A DNA stretch of 64,000 nt from Crotalaria pallida (GCA_037953625.1 CM075651.1:104161001-104225000), one strand, 5' to 3'. Positions 49,151 through 62,628 are shown, counted from the stretch's first letter. Notes: generated from the sequence alone by a model not told the origin. Numbers and translations are program-made.

Positions 49151-50965
49151 AGAGGGTCTAGCATGAGTCATTGGAGGTTCTAACAGGTGTAGAATGGTTA
49201 AGAGAGTATTCTAAAGGCTTAGAATGGTCTAGGAATGTGTATTGGACTTATAAGAACCATTTGAATGATCCTAAACAATGCTTGAGTCCCCAAGGGACGT
49301 AGAGGGTCTAGCATGAGTCCTTGGAGGTTCTAACAAGTGTAGAATGGTTAAGAGAGTATTCTAAAGGAGTAGAATGGTCTAGGAATGTGTATTAGGACCT
49401 ATAAGAACAATTAGAAAGATCCTTAACAATGCTTGAGTCCCCAAGGGACGTAGAGGGTGTAGCATGAGTCCTTGGAGGTTCTAACAAGTGTAGAATGGTT
49501 AAGAGAGTATTCTAAAGGCTTAGAATGGTCTAGGAATGTGTATTAGGACTTATAAGAACCGTTAGAATGATCCGAAACCATGCTTGAGTCCCCAAGGGAC
49601 GTAGAGGGTCTAGCATGAGTCCTTGGAGGTTCTAACAAGTGTAGAATGGTTGAGAGAGTATTCTAAAGGTCTAGAATGGTCTAGGAATGTGTATTAGGAC
49701 CTATAAGAACAATTAGAAAGATCCTAAACAATGCTTGAGTCCCCAAGGGACGTAGGGGGTGTAGCATGAGTCCTTGGAGGTTCTAACAGGTATGGTTAAG
49801 AGAGTATTCTAAAGGCTTAGAATGGTCTAGGAATGTGTATTAGGACTTACCATAACCATTAGAATGATCCTAAACATTGCATGGTACCCCAAGGGACGTA
49901 GAGGGTGTAGCATGAGTCCTTGGAGGTTCTAACAAGTGTAGAATGGTTAAGATAGTATTCTAAAGGTGTAGAATGGTCTAGGAATGTGTATTAGGACCTA
50001 TAAGAACAATTAGAAAGATCCTAAACAGTGCTTGAGTCCCCAATCGACGTAGAGGGTGTAGCATGAGTCCTTGGAGGTTCTAACAGGTATAAAATGGTTA
50101 AGAGAGTATTCTAAAGGCTTAGAATGGTGTAGGAATGTGTATTAGGACTTATAAGAACGATTTGAATGATCCTAAACATTGCATGATACCCCAAGGGACG
50201 TAGAGGGTGTAGCATGAGTCCTTGGAGGTTCTAACAAGTGTAGAATGGTTAAGATAGTATTCTAAAGGTGTAGAATGGTCTAGGAATGTGTATTAGGACC
50301 TATAAGAACAATTAGAAAGATCCTAAACAATGCTTGAGTCCCCAATCGAGGTAGAGGGTGTAGCATGAGTCCTTGGAGGTTCTAACAGGTGTAAAATGGT
50401 TAAGAGAGTATTCTAAAGGCTTAGAATGGTCTAGGAATGTGTATTAGGACTTATAAGAACCATTTGAATGATCCTAAACATTGCATGGTACCCCAAGGGA
50501 CGTAGAGGGTGTAGCATGAGTCCTTGGAGGTTCTAACAAGTGTAGAATGGTTAAGATAGTATTCTAAAGGTGTAGAATTGTCTAGGAATGTGTATTAGGA
50601 CCTATAAGAACAATTAGAAAGATCCTAAACAATGCTTGAGTGCCCAAGGGACGTAGAGGGTGTAGCATGAGTCCTTGGAGGTTCTAACAATTGTAGAATG
50701 GTTGAAAAAGTATTCTAAAGGCTTAGAATGGTCTAGGAATGTGTATTAGGACTTATAAGAACCATTAGAATGATCCTAAACAATGCTTGAGTCCCCAAGG
50801 GACGTAGAGGGTGTAGCATGAGTCCTTGGAGGTTCTAACAAGTGTAGAATCGTTAAGAGAGTATTCTAAAGGCTTATAATGGTCTAGGAATGTGTATTAG
50901 ATCGTATAAGAACCATTAGAATGATCCTAAACAATGCTTGAGTCCCCAATGGACGTAGAGGGTGT
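49151..50965. repeat. 13-monomer tandem repeat, copy 2 (one monomer short)
   Basis: This is the second copy of 47,185-49,150. It carries the 5-bp deletion at 49,790. Class E, which follows G in copy 1, is absent: after CCAATGGACG the sequence runs into GTGTAGCATGAGTCATTGG and class F. The words CAATTGTAG, GAATCGTTAAG and CCAATGGACG occur a third time near 53,248-53,510. Confidence 0.8.
49781..49800 (+). repeat. Monomer junction with 5-bp deletion
   Basis: ACAGGTATGGTTAAG replaces the usual ACAGGTGTAAAATGGTTAAG, a loss of 5 bp just before the TGGTTAAG phase mark. The same deletion is at about 52,039-52,058, 2,258 bp away, and nowhere else that I saw. A single origin followed by duplication is the simplest reading. 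Confidence 0.85.
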
Positions 50966-52038
50966 AGCATGAGTCATTGGAGGTTCTAACAGGTGTAGAA
51001 TGGTTAAGAGAGTATTCTAAAGGCTTAGAATGGTCTAGGAATGTGTATTGGACTTATAAGAACCATTTGAATGATCCTAAACAATGCTTGAGTCCCCAAG
51101 GGACGTAGAGGGTCTAGCATGAGTCCTTGGAGGTTCTAACAAGTGTAGAATGGTTAAGAGAGTATTCTAAAGGAGTAGAATGGTCTAGGAATGTGTATTA
51201 GGACCTATAAGAACAATTAGAAAGATCCTTAACAATGCTTGAGTCCCCAAGGGACGTAGAGGGTGTAGCATGAGTCCTTGGAGGTTCTAACAAGTGTAGA
51301 ATGGTTAAGAGAGTATTCTAAAGGCTTAGAATGGTCTAGGAATGTGTATTAGGACTTATAAGAACCATTAGAATGATCCGAAACCATGCTTGAGTCCCCA
51401 AGGGACGTAGAGGGTCTAGCATGAGTCCTTGGAGGTTCTAACAAGTGTAGAATGGTTGAGAGAGTATTCTAAAGGTCTAGAATGGTCTAGGAATGTGTAT
51501 TAGGACCTATAAGAACAATTAGAAAGATCCTAAACAATGCTTGAGTCCCCAAGGGACGTAGAGGGTGTAGCATGAGTCCTTGGAGGTTCTAACAGGTGTA
51601 AAATGGTTAAGAGAGTATTCTAAAGGCTTAGAATGGTCTAGGAATGTGTATTAGGACTTACCATAACCATTAGAATGATCCTAAACATTGCATGGTACCC
51701 CAAGGGACGTAGAGGGTGTAGCATGAGTCCTTGGAGGTTCTAACAAGTGTAGAATGGTTAAGAGAGTATTCTAAAGGCTTAGAATGGTCTAGGAATGTGT
51801 ATTAGATCGTATAAGAACCATTAGAATTATCCTAAACAATGCTTGAGTCCCCAAGGGACGTAGAGGGTCTAGCATGAGTCATTGGAGGTTCTAACAGGTG
51901 TAGAATGGTTAAGAGAGTATTCTAAAGGCTTAGAATGGTCTAGGAATGTGTATTGGACTTATAAGAACCATTTGAATGATCCTAAACAATGCTTGAGTCC
52001 CCAAGGGACGTAGAGGGTGTAGCATGAGTCCTTGGAGG

Positions 52039-52058
52039 TTCTAACAGGTATGGTTAAG
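52039..52058 (+). repeat. Second copy of the 5-bp-deletion junction
   Basis: This is the same ACAGGTATGGTTAAG junction as at 49,781-49,800, followed by the same class C monomer (ACTTACCATAACC). Upstream contexts differ: a J monomer ending GTAGGGGGTG before 49,780 and an F monomer before 52,030. One edge of the duplication therefore lies very near. Confidence 0.85.
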
Positions 52059-54601
52059 AGAGTATTCTAAAGGCTTAGAATGGTCTAGGAATGTGTATTA
52101 GGACTTACCATAACCATTAGAATGATCCTAAACATTGCATGGTACCCCAAGGGACGTAGAGGGTGTAGCATGAGTCCTTGGAGGTTCTAACAAGTGTAGA
52201 ATGGTTAAGATAGTATTCTAAAGGTGTAGAATGGTCTAGGAATGTGTATTAGGACCTATAAGAACAATTAGAAAGATCCTTAACAATGCATGAGTCCCCA
52301 AGGGACGTAGAGGATGTAGCATGAGTCCTTGGAGGTTCTAACAAGTGTAGAATGGTTAAGAGAGTATTCTAAAGGCTTAGAATGGTCTAGGAATGTGTAT
52401 TAGGACTTATAAGAACCATTAGAATGATCCGAAACCATGCTTGAGTCCCCAAGGGACGTAGAGGGTCTAGCATGAGTCCTTGGAGGTTCTAACAAGTGTA
52501 GAATGGTTGAGAGAGTATTCTAAAGGTCTAGAATGGTCTAGGAATGTGTATTAGGACCTATAAGAACAATTAGAAAGATCCTAAACAATGCTTGAGTCCC
52601 CAATCGACGTAGAGGGTGTAGCATGAGTCCTTGGAGGTTCTAACAGGTATAAAATGGTTAAGAGAGTATTCTAAAGGCTTAGAATGGTGTAGGAATGTGT
52701 ATTAGGACTTATAAGAACCATTTGAATGATCCTAAACATTGCATGGTACCCCAAGGGACGTAGAGGGTGTAGCATGAGTCCTTGGAGGTTCTAACAAGTG
52801 TAGAATGGTTAAGATAGTATTCTAAAGGTGTAGAATGGTCTAGGAATGTGTATTAGGACCTATAAGAACAATTAGAAAGATCCTAAACAATGCTTGAGTC
52901 CCCAATCGACGTAGAGGGTGTAGCATGAGTCCTTGGAGGTTCTAACAGGTGTAAAATGGTTAAGAGAGTATTCTAAAGGCTTAGAATGGTCTAGGAATGT
53001 GTATTAGGACTTATAAGAACCATTTGAATGATCCTAAACATTGCATGGTACCCCAAGGGACGTAGAGGGTGTAGCATGAGTCCTTGGAGGTTCTAACAAG
53101 TGTAGAATGGTTAAGATAGTATTCTAAAGGTGTAGAATGGTCTAGGAATGTGTATTAGGACCTATAAGAACAATTAGAAAGATCCTAAACAATGCTTGAG
53201 TGCCCAAGGGACGTAGAGGGTGTAGCATGAGTCCTTGGAGGTTCTAACAATTGTAGAATGGTTGAAAAAGTATTCTAAAGGCTTAGAATGGTCTAGGAAT
53301 GTGTATTAGGACTTATAAGAACCATTAGAATGATCCTAAACAATGCTTGAGTCCCCAAGGGACGTAGAGGGTGTAGCATGAGTCCTTGGAGGTTCTAACA
53401 AGTGTAGAATCGTTAAGAGAGTATTCTAAAGGCTTAGAATGGTCTAGGAATGTGTATTAGATCGTATAAGAACCATTAGAATGATCCTAAACAATGCTTG
53501 AGTCCCCAATGGACGTAGAGGGTGTAGCATGAGTCCTTGGAGGTTCTAACAGGTGTAGAATGGTTAAGAGAGTATTCTAAATGTGTAGAATGGTCTAGGA
53601 AAGTGTATTAGGACTTATAAGAACCATGAGAATGATCCTAAACAATGCTTGAGTCCCCAAGGGACGTAGAGGGTCTAGCATGAGTCATTGGAGGTTCTAA
53701 CAGGTGTAGAATGGTTAAGAGAGTATTCTAAAGGCTTAGAATGGTCTAGGAATGTGTATTGGACTTATAAGAACCATTTGAATGATCCTAAACAATGCTT
53801 GAGTCCCCAAGGGACGTAGAGGGTCTAGCATGAGTCCTTGGAGGTTCTAACAAGTGTAGAATGGTTAAGATAGTATTCTAAAGGAGTAGAATGGTCTAGG
53901 AATGTGTATTAGGACCTATAAGAACAATTAGAAAGATCCTTAACAATGCTTGAGTCCCCAAGGGACGTAGAGGGTGTAGCATGAGTCCTTGGAGGTTCTA
54001 ACAAGTGTAGAATGGTTAAGAGAGTATTCTAAAGGCTTAGAATGGTCTAGGAATGTGTATTAGGACTTATAAGAACCATTAGAATGATCCGAAACCATGC
54101 TTGAGTCCCCAAGGGACGTAGAGGGTCTAGCATGAGTCCTTGGAGGTTCTAACAAGTGTAGAATGGTTGAGAGAGTATTCTAAAGGTCTAGAATGGTCTA
54201 GGAATGTGTATTAGGACCTATAAGAACAATTAGAAAGATCCTTAACAATGCTTGAGTCCCCAAGGGACGTAGAGGGTGTAGCATGAGTCCTTGGAGGTTC
54301 TAACAGGTGTAAAATGGTTAAGAGAGTATTCTAAAGGCTTAGAATGGTCTAGGAATGTGTATTAGGACTTACCATAACCATTAGAATGATCCTAAACATT
54401 GCATGGTACCCCAAGGGACGTAGAGGGTGTAGCATGAGTCCTTGGAGGTTCTAACAAGTGTAGAATGGTTAAGATAGTATTCTAAAGGTGTAGAATGGTC
54501 TAGGAATGTGTATTAGGACCTATAAGAACAATTAGAAAGATCCTAAGCAATGCTTGAGTCCCCAAGGGACGTAGAGGATGTAGCATGAGTCCTTGGAGGT
54601 T

Positions 54602-55500
54602 CTAACACGTGTAAAATGGTTAAGAGAGTATTCTAAAGGCTTAGAATGGTCTAGGAATGTGTATTAGGACTTATAAGAACGATTTGAATGATCCTAAACA
54701 TTGCATGGTACCCCAAGGGACGTAGAGGGTGTAGCATGAGTCCTTGGAGGTTCTAACAAGTGTAGAATGGTTAAGATAGTATTCTAAAGGTGTAGAATGG
54801 TCTAGGAATGTGTATTAGGACCTATAAGAACAATTAGAAAGATCCTAAACAATGCTTGAGTCCCCAATCGACGTAGAGGGTGTAGCATGAGTCCTTGGAG
54901 GTTCTAACAGGTGTAAAATGGTTAAGAGAGTATTCTAAAGGCTTAGAATGGTCTAGGAATGTGTATTAGGACTTATAAGAACGATTTGAATGATCCTAAA
55001 CATTGCATGGTACCCCAAGGGACGTAGAGGGTGTAGCATGAGTCCTTGGAGGTTCTAACAAGTGTAGAATGGTTAAGATAGTATTCTAAAGGTGTAGAAT
55101 GGTCTAGGAATGTGTATTAGGACCTATAAGAACAATTAAAAAGATCCTAAACAATGCTTGAGTCCCCAATCCTAAACAATGCTTGAGTCCCCAATCGACG
55201 TAGAGGGTGTAGCATGAGTCCTTGGAGGTTCTAACAGGTGTAAAATGGTTAAGAGAGTATTCTAAAGGCTTAGAATGGTCTAGGAATGTGTATTAGGACT
55301 TACAAGAACGATTTGAATGATCCTAAACATTGCATGGTACCCCAAGGGACGTAGAGGGTGTAGCATGAGTCCTTGGAGGTTCTAACAAGTGTAGAATGGT
55401 TAAGATAGTATTCTAGAGGTGTAGAATGGTCTAGGAATGTGTATTAGGACCTATAAGAACAATTAGAAAGATCCTAAACAATGCTTGAGTCCCCAATCGA
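54602..55500. repeat. A-B dimer run with GATTTGAATG variant
   Basis: Three successive class A monomers carry AACGATTTGAATG (54,681; 54,983; 55,310) and alternate with class B monomers, forming a 302-bp dimer repeat. The third step is 327 bp because of the 25-bp duplication at 55,146. One further A copy with this variant lies near 50,159. The run shows that dimers still amplify within the array. Confidence 0.8.
55146..55195 (+). repeat. 25-bp tandem microduplication inside a class B monomer
   Basis: The segment from CCTAAACAATG to GTCCCCAAT (55,146-55,170) is repeated exactly at 55,171-55,195. The word ATC flanks both junctions (GATCC, AATCC, AATCG), giving 3-nt microhomology. It is the only event I found that adds much less than a whole monomer. 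Confidence 0.92.
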
Positions 55501-57358
55501 CGTAGAGGGTGTAGCATGAGTCCTTGGAGGTTCTAAAAGGTGTAAAATGGTTAAGAGAGTATTCTAAAGGCTTAGAATGGTCTAGGAATGTGTATTAGGA
55601 CTTATAAGAACCATTTGAATGATCCTAAACATTGCATGGTACCCCAAGGGACGTAGAGGGTGTAGCATGAGTCCTTGGAGGTTCTAAAAAGTGTAGAATG
55701 GTTAAGATGGTATTCTAAAGGTGTAGAATGGTCTAGGAATGTGTATTAGGACCTATAAGAACAATTAGAAAGATCCTAAACAATGCTTGAGTGCCCAAGG
55801 GACGTAGAGGGTGTAGCATGAGTCCTTGGAGGTTCTAACAAGTGTAGAATGGTTGAAAAAGTATTCTAAAGGCTTAGAATGGTCTAGGAATGTGTATTAG
55901 GACTTATAAGAACCATTAGAATCATACTAAACAATGCTTGAGTCCCCAAGGGACATAGAGGGTGTAGCATGAGTCCTTGGAGGTTCTAACAAGTGTAGAA
56001 TGGTTAAGAGAGTATTCTACAGGCTTAGAATGGTCTAGGAATGTGTATTAGATCGTAGAAGAACCATTAGAATGATCCTAAACAATGCTTGAGTCCCCAA
56101 GGGACGTAGAGGGTGTAGCATGAGTCCTTGGAGATTCTAACAGGTGTAGAATGGTTAAGAGAGTATTCTAAATGTGTAGAATGGTTTAGGAAAGTGTATT
56201 AGGACTTATAAGAACCATGAGAATGATCCTAAACAATGCTTGAGTCCCCAAGGGACGTAGAGGGTCTAGCATGAGTCATTGGAGGTTCTAACAGGTGTAG
56301 AATGGTTAAGAGAGTATTCTAAAGGCTTAGAATGGTCTAGGAATGTGTATTGGACTTATAAGAACCATTTGAATGATCCTAAACAATGCTTGAGTCCCCA
56401 AGGGACGTAGAGGGTCTAGCATGAGTCCTTGGAGGTTCTAACAAGTGTAGAATGGTTAAGAGAGTATTCTAAAGGTGTGGAATGGTCTAGGAATGTGTAT
56501 TAGGACCTATAAGAACAATTAGAAAGATCCTAAACAATGCTTGAGTCCCCAAGGGACGTAGAGGGTGTAGCATGAGTCCTTGGAGGTTCTAACAGGTGTA
56601 AAATGGTTAAGAGAGTATTCTAAAGGCTTAGAATGGTCTAGGAATGTGTATTAGGACTTATAATAACCATTACAATGATCCTAAACATTGCATGGTACCC
56701 CAAGGGACGTAGAGGGTGTAGCATGAGTCCTTGGAGGTTCTAACAGGTGTAAAATGGTTAAGAGAGTATTCTAAAGGCTTAGAATGGTCTAGGAATGTGT
56801 ATTAGGACTTATAATAACCATTAGAATGATCCTAAACATTGCATGGTACCCCAAGGGACGTAGAGGGTGTAGCATGAGTCCTTGGAGGTTCTAACAAGTG
56901 TAGAATGGTTAAGATAGTATTCTAAAGGTGTAGAATGGTCTAGGAATGTGTATTAGGACCTATAAGAACAATTAGAAAGATCCTAAACAATGCTTGAGTC
57001 CCCAAGGGACGTAGAGGGTGTAGCATGAGTCCTTGGAGGTTCTAACAAGTGTAGGATGGTTAAAAGAGTATTCTAAAGGTGTAGAATGGTCTAGGAATGT
57101 GTATTAGGACCTATAAGAACAATTAGAAAGATCCTAAACAATGCTTGAGTCCCCAAGGGACGTAGAGGGTGTAGCATAAGTCCTTGGAGGTTCTAACAAG
57201 TGTAGAATGGTTAAGAGAGTATTCTAAAGGTGTAGAATGGTCTAGGAATGTGTATTAGGACCTACAAGAACAATTAGAAAGATCCTAAACAATGCTTGAG
57301 TCCCCAAGGGACGTAGAGGGTGTAGCATGAGACCTTGGAGGTTCTAACATGTGTAGAA

Positions 57359-58716
57359 TGGTTAAGAGAGTATTCTAAAGGCTTAGAATGGTCTAGGAAT
57401 GTGTATTAGATTGTATAAGAACCATTAGAATGATCCTAAACAATGCTTGAGTCCCCAAGGGACGTAGAGGGTGTAGCATGAGTCCTTGGAGGTTCTAACA
57501 GGTGTAGAATGGTTAAGAGAGTATTCTAAATGTGTAGAATGGTCTAGGAAAGTGTATTAGGACTTATAAGAACCATGAGAATGATCCTAAACAATGCTTG
57601 AGTCCCCAAGGGACGTAGAGGGTGTAGCATGAGTCCTTGGAGGTTCTAACAGGTGTAGAATGGTTAAGAGAGTATTCTAAATGTGTAGAATGGTCTAGGA
57701 AAGTGTATTAGGACTTATAAGAACCATGAGAATGATCCAAAACAATGCTTGAGTCCCCAAGGGACGTAGAGGGTCTAGCATGAGTCATTGGAGGTTCTAA
57801 CAGGTGTAGAATGGTTAAGAGAGTATTCTAAAGGCTTAGAATGGTCTAGGAATGTGTATTGGACTTATAAGAACCATTTGAATGATCCTAAACAATGCTT
57901 GAGTCCCAGAGGGACGTAGAGGGTCTAGCATGAGTCCTTGGAGATTCTAACAAGTGTAGAATGGTTAAGAGAGTATTCTAAAGGAGTAGAATGGTCTAGG
58001 AATGTGTATTAGGACCTATAAGAACAATTAGAAAGATCCTTAACAATGCTTGAGTCCCTAAGGGACGTAGAGGGTGTAGCATGAGTCCTTGGAGGTTCTA
58101 ACAGGTGTAAAATGGTTAAGAGAGTATTCTAAAGGCTTAGAATGGTCTAGGAATGTGTATTAGGACTTATACTAACCATTAGAATGATCCTAAACATTGC
58201 ATGGTACCCCGAGGGACGTAGAGGGTGTAGCATGAGTCCTTGGAGGTTCTAACAAGTGTAGAATGGTTAAGATAGTATTCTAAAGGTGTAGAATGGTCTA
58301 GGAATGTGTATTAGGACCTATAAGAACAATTAGAAAGATCCTAAACAATGCTTGAGTCCCCAAGGGACGTAGAGGGTGTAGCATGAGTCCTTGGAGGTTC
58401 TAACAAGTGTAGGATGGTTAAAAGAGTATTCTAAAGGTGTAGAATGGTCTAGGAATGTGTATTAGGACCTATAAGAACAATTAGAAAGATCCTAAACAAT
58501 GCTTGAGTCCCCAAGGGACGTAGAGGGTGTAGCATAAGTCCTTGGAGGTTCTAACAAGTGTAGAATGGTTAAGAGAGTATTCTAAAGGTGTAGAATGGTC
58601 TAGGAATGTGTATTAGGACCTACAAGAACAATTAGAAAGATCCTAAACAATGCTTGAGTCCCCAAGGGACGTAGAGGGTGTAGCATGAGACCTTGGAGGT
58701 TCTAACATGTGTAGAA
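57359..58716. repeat. 9-monomer HOR unit (1,358 bp)
   Basis: A G-to-G unit marked by CATGAGACCTTGG just upstream of G (57,331 and 58,689). The order begins G, E, E, F, H, then a C-like monomer with ACTTATACTAACC and CCCCGAGGG, then B and D-like monomers. Its G monomer has GATTGTATAAG rather than GATCGTATAAG, so the CpG is lost. Confidence 0.75.
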
Positions 58717-60225
58717 TGGTTAAGAGAGTATTCTAAAGGCTTAGAATGGTCTAGGAATGTGTATTAGATCGTATAAGAACCATTAGAATGATCCTAAACA
58801 ATGCTTGAGTCCCCAAGGGACGTAGAGGGTGTAGCATGAGTCCTTGGAGGTTCTAACAGTTGTAGAATGGTTAAGAGAGTATTCTAAATGTGTAGAATGG
58901 TCTAGGAAAGTGTATTAGGACTTATAAGAACCATGAGAATGATCCTAAACAATGCTTGAGTCCCCAAGGGACGTAGAGGGTGTAGCATGAGTCCTTGGAG
59001 GTTCTAACAGGTGTAGAATGGTTAAGAGAGTATTCTAAATGTGTAGAATGGTCTAGGAAAGTGTATTAGGACTTATAAGAACCATGAGAATGATCCTAAA
59101 CAATGCTTGAGTCCCCAAGGGACGTAGAGGGTCTAGCATGAGTCATTGGAGGTTCTAACAGGTGTAGAATGGTTAAGAGAGTATTCTAAAGGCTTAGAAT
59201 GGTCTAGGAATGTGTATTGGACTTATAAGAACCATTTGAATGATCCTAAACAATGCTTGAGTCCCAGAGGGACGTAGAGGGTCTAGCATGAGTCCTTGGA
59301 GTTTCTAACAAGTGTAGAATGGTTAAGAGAGTATTCTAAAGGAGTAGAATGGTCTAGGAATGTGTATTAGGACCTATAAGAACAATTAGAAAGATCCTTA
59401 ACAATGCTTGAGTCCCTAAGGGACGTAGAGGGTGTAGCATGAGTCCTTGGAGGTTCTAACAGGTGTAAAATGGTTAAGAGAGTATTCTAAAGGCTTAGAA
59501 TGGTCTAGGAATGTGTATTAGGACTTATAATAACCATTAGAATGATCCTAAACATTGCATGGTACACCAAGGGACGTAGAGGGTGTAGCATGAGTCCTTG
59601 GAGGTTCTAACAGGTGTAAAATGGTTAAGAGAGTATTCTAAAGGCTTAGAATGGTCTAGGAATGTGTATTAGGACTTATAATAACCATTAGAATGATCCT
59701 AAACATTGCATGGTACCCCAAGGGACGTAGAGGGTGTAGCATGAGTCCTTGGAGGTTCTAACAAGTGTAGAATGGTTAAGATAGTATTCTAAAGGTGTAG
59801 AATGGTCTAGGAATGTGTATTAGGACCTATAAGAACAATTAGAAAGATCCTAAACAATGCTTGAGTCCCCAAGGGACGTAGAGGGTGTAGCATGAGTCCT
59901 TGGAGGTTCTAACAAGTGTAGGATGGTTAAAAGAGTATTCTAAAGGTGTAGAATGGTCTAGGAATGTGTATTAGGACCTATAAGAACAATTAGAAAGATC
60001 CTAAACAATGCTTGAGTCCCCAAGGGACGTAGAGGGTGTAGCATAAGTCCTTGGAGGTTCTAACAAGTGTAGAATGGTTAAGAGAGTATTCTAAAGGTGT
60101 AGAATGGTCTAGGAATGTGTATTAGGACCTATAAGAACAATTAGAAAGATCCTAAACAATGCTTGAGTCCCCAAGGGACGTAGAGGGTGTAGCATGAGAC
60201 CTTGGAGGTTCTAACATGTGTAGAA
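58717..60225. repeat. 10-monomer HOR unit (1,509 bp)
   Basis: This unit has the same order as 57,359-58,716 but with two consecutive C-like monomers (ACTTATAATAACC near 59,523 and 59,674) where the first unit has one. Shared markers include GTCCCAGAGGGACG (57,904 and 59,262), GTCCCTAAGGG, AGGATGGTTAAAAGAG and GAGACCTTGG. Confidence 0.75.
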
Positions 60226-60515
60226 TGGTTAAGAGAGTATTCTAAAGGCTTAGAATGGTCTAGGAATATGTATTAGATCGTATAAGAACCATTAGAATGA
60301 TCCTAAACAATGCTTGAGTCCCCAAGGGACGTAGAGGGTGTAGCATGAGTCCTTGGAGGTTCTAACAGGTGTAGAATGGTTAAGAGAGTATTCTAAATGT
60401 GTAGAATGGTCTAGGAAAGTGTATTAGGACTTATAAGAACCATGAGAATGATCCTAAACAATGCTTGAGTCCCCAAGGGACGTAGAGGGTGTAGCATGAG
60501 TCCTTGGAGGTTCTA

Positions 60516-61205
60516 ACAGGTGTAGAATGGTTAAGAGAGTATTCTAAATGTGTAGAATGGTCTAGGAAAGTGTATTAGGACTTATAAGAACCATGAGAAT
60601 GATCCTAAACAATGCTTGAGTCCCCAAGGGACGTAGAGGGTCTAGCATGAGTCATTGGAGGTTCTAACAGGTGTAGAATGGTTAAGAGAGTATTCTAAAG
60701 GCTTAGAATGGTCTAGCAATGTGTATTGGACTTATAAGAACCATTTGAATGATCCTAAACAATGCTTGAGTCCTAGAGGGACGTAGAGGGTCTAGCATGA
60801 GTCCTTGGAGATTCTAACAAGTGTAGAATGGTTAAGAGAGTATTCTAAAGGAGTAGAATGGTCTAGGAATGTGTATTAGGACCTATAAGAACAATTAGAA
60901 AGATCCTTAACAATGCTTGAGTCCCTAAGGGACGTAGAGGGTGTAGCATGAGTCCTTGGAGGTTCTAACAGGTGTAAAATGGTTAAGAGAGTATTCTAAA
61001 GGCTTAGAATGGTCTAGGAATGTGTATTAGGACTTATACTAACCATTAGAATGATCCTAAACATTGCATGGTACCCCGAGGGACGTAGAGGGTGTAGCAT
61101 GAGTCCTTGGAGGTTCTAACAGGTGTAAAATGGTTAAAAGAGTATTCTAAAGGCTTAGAATGGTCTAGGAATGTGCATTAGGACTTATAATAACCATTAG
61201 AATGA
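60516..61205. repeat. Right-end block, copy 1 (offset 2,113 bp)
   Basis: E, F, H and C-like monomers with CTAGAGGGACG (near 60,774), CCCTAAGGG, ACTTATACTAACC (about 61,031), GTACCCCGAGGG (61,071) and GTGCATTAGG. They recur 2,113 bp downstream. The match ends near 61,205, where CCTAAACAATGC faces CCTAAACATTGC. Confidence 0.75.
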
Positions 61206-61480
61206 TCCTAAACAATGCTTGAGTCCCCAAGGGACATAGAGGGTCTAGCATGAGTCCTTGGAGGTTCTAACAGGTGTAAAATGGTTAAGAGAGTATTCTA
61301 AAGGTGTAGAATGGTCTAGGAATGTGTATTAGGACCTATAAGAACAATTAGAAAGATCCTAAACAATGCTTGAGTCCCGAAGGGACGTAGAGGGTGTAGC
61401 ATGAGTCCTTGGAGGTTCTAACAGGTGTAAAATGGTTAAGAGAGTATTCTAAAGGCTTAGAATGGTCTAGGAATGTGTAT

Positions 61481-61515
61481 TAGGACTTACCATAACCATT
61501 AGAAAGATCCTTAAC
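61481..61515 (+). other. Hybrid monomer: class C middle joined to class H tail
   Basis: ACTTACCATAACCATTAG (class C) is followed by AAAGATCCTTAAC (class H) rather than AATGATCC with CATTGC. The next words are GCTTGAGCCCCCAAGGG, also H-like except for one change. Confidence 0.75.
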
Positions 61516-62628
61516 AATGCTTGAGCCCCCAAGGGACGTAGAGGGTGTAGCATGAGTCCTTGGAGGTTCTAACAAGTGTAGAATGGTTAAGAGAGTATTC
61601 TAAAGGCTTAGAATGGTCTAGGAATGTGTATTAGGACTTATAAGAACCATTAGAATGATCCTAAACAATGCTTGAGTCCCCAAGGGACATAGAGGGTCTA
61701 GCATGAGTCCTTGGAGGTTCTAACAAGTGTAGAATGGTTGAGAGAGTATTCTAAAGGTCTAGAATGGTCTAGGAATGTGTATTAGGACCTATAAGAACAA
61801 TTAGAAAGATCCTAAACAATGCTTGAGTCCCCAAGGGACGTAGAGGGTGTAGCATGAGTCCTTGGAGGTTCTAACAGGTGTAAAATGGTTAAGAGAGTAT
61901 TCTAAAGGCTTAGAATGGTCTAGGAATGTGTATTAGGACTTATAATAACCATTAAAATGATCCTAAACATTGCATGGTACCCCAAGGGACGTAGAGGGTG
62001 TAGCATGAGTCCTTGGAGGTTCTAACAGGTGTAAAATGGTTAAGAGAGTATTCTAAAGGCTTAGAATGGTCTAGGAATGTGTATTAGGACTTATAATAAC
62101 CATTAGAATGATCCTAAACATTGCATGGTACCCCAAGGGACGTAGAGGGTGTAGCATGAGTCCTTGGAGGTTCTAACAAGTGTAGAATGGTTAAGATAGT
62201 ATTCTAAAGGTGTAGAATGGTCTAGGAATGTGTATTAGGACCTATAAGAACAATTAGAAAGATCCTTAACAATGCTTGAGTCCCCAAGGGACGTAGAGGG
62301 TGTAGCATGAGTCCTTGGAGGTTCTAACAAGTGTAGAATGGTTAAGAGAGTATTCTAAAGGCTTAGAATGGTCTAGGAATGTGTATTAGGACTTATAAGA
62401 ACCATTAGAATGATCCTAAACAATGCTTGAGTCCCCAAGGGACGTAGAGGGTCTAGCATGAGTCCTTGGAGGTTCTAACAAGTGTAGAATGGTTGAGAGA
62501 GTATTCTAAAGGTCTAGAATGGTCTAGGAATGTGTATTAGGACCTATAAGAACAATTAGAAAGATCCTAAACAATGCTTGAGTCCCCAAGGGACGTAGAG
62601 GGTGTAGCATGAGTCCTTGGAGGTTCTA

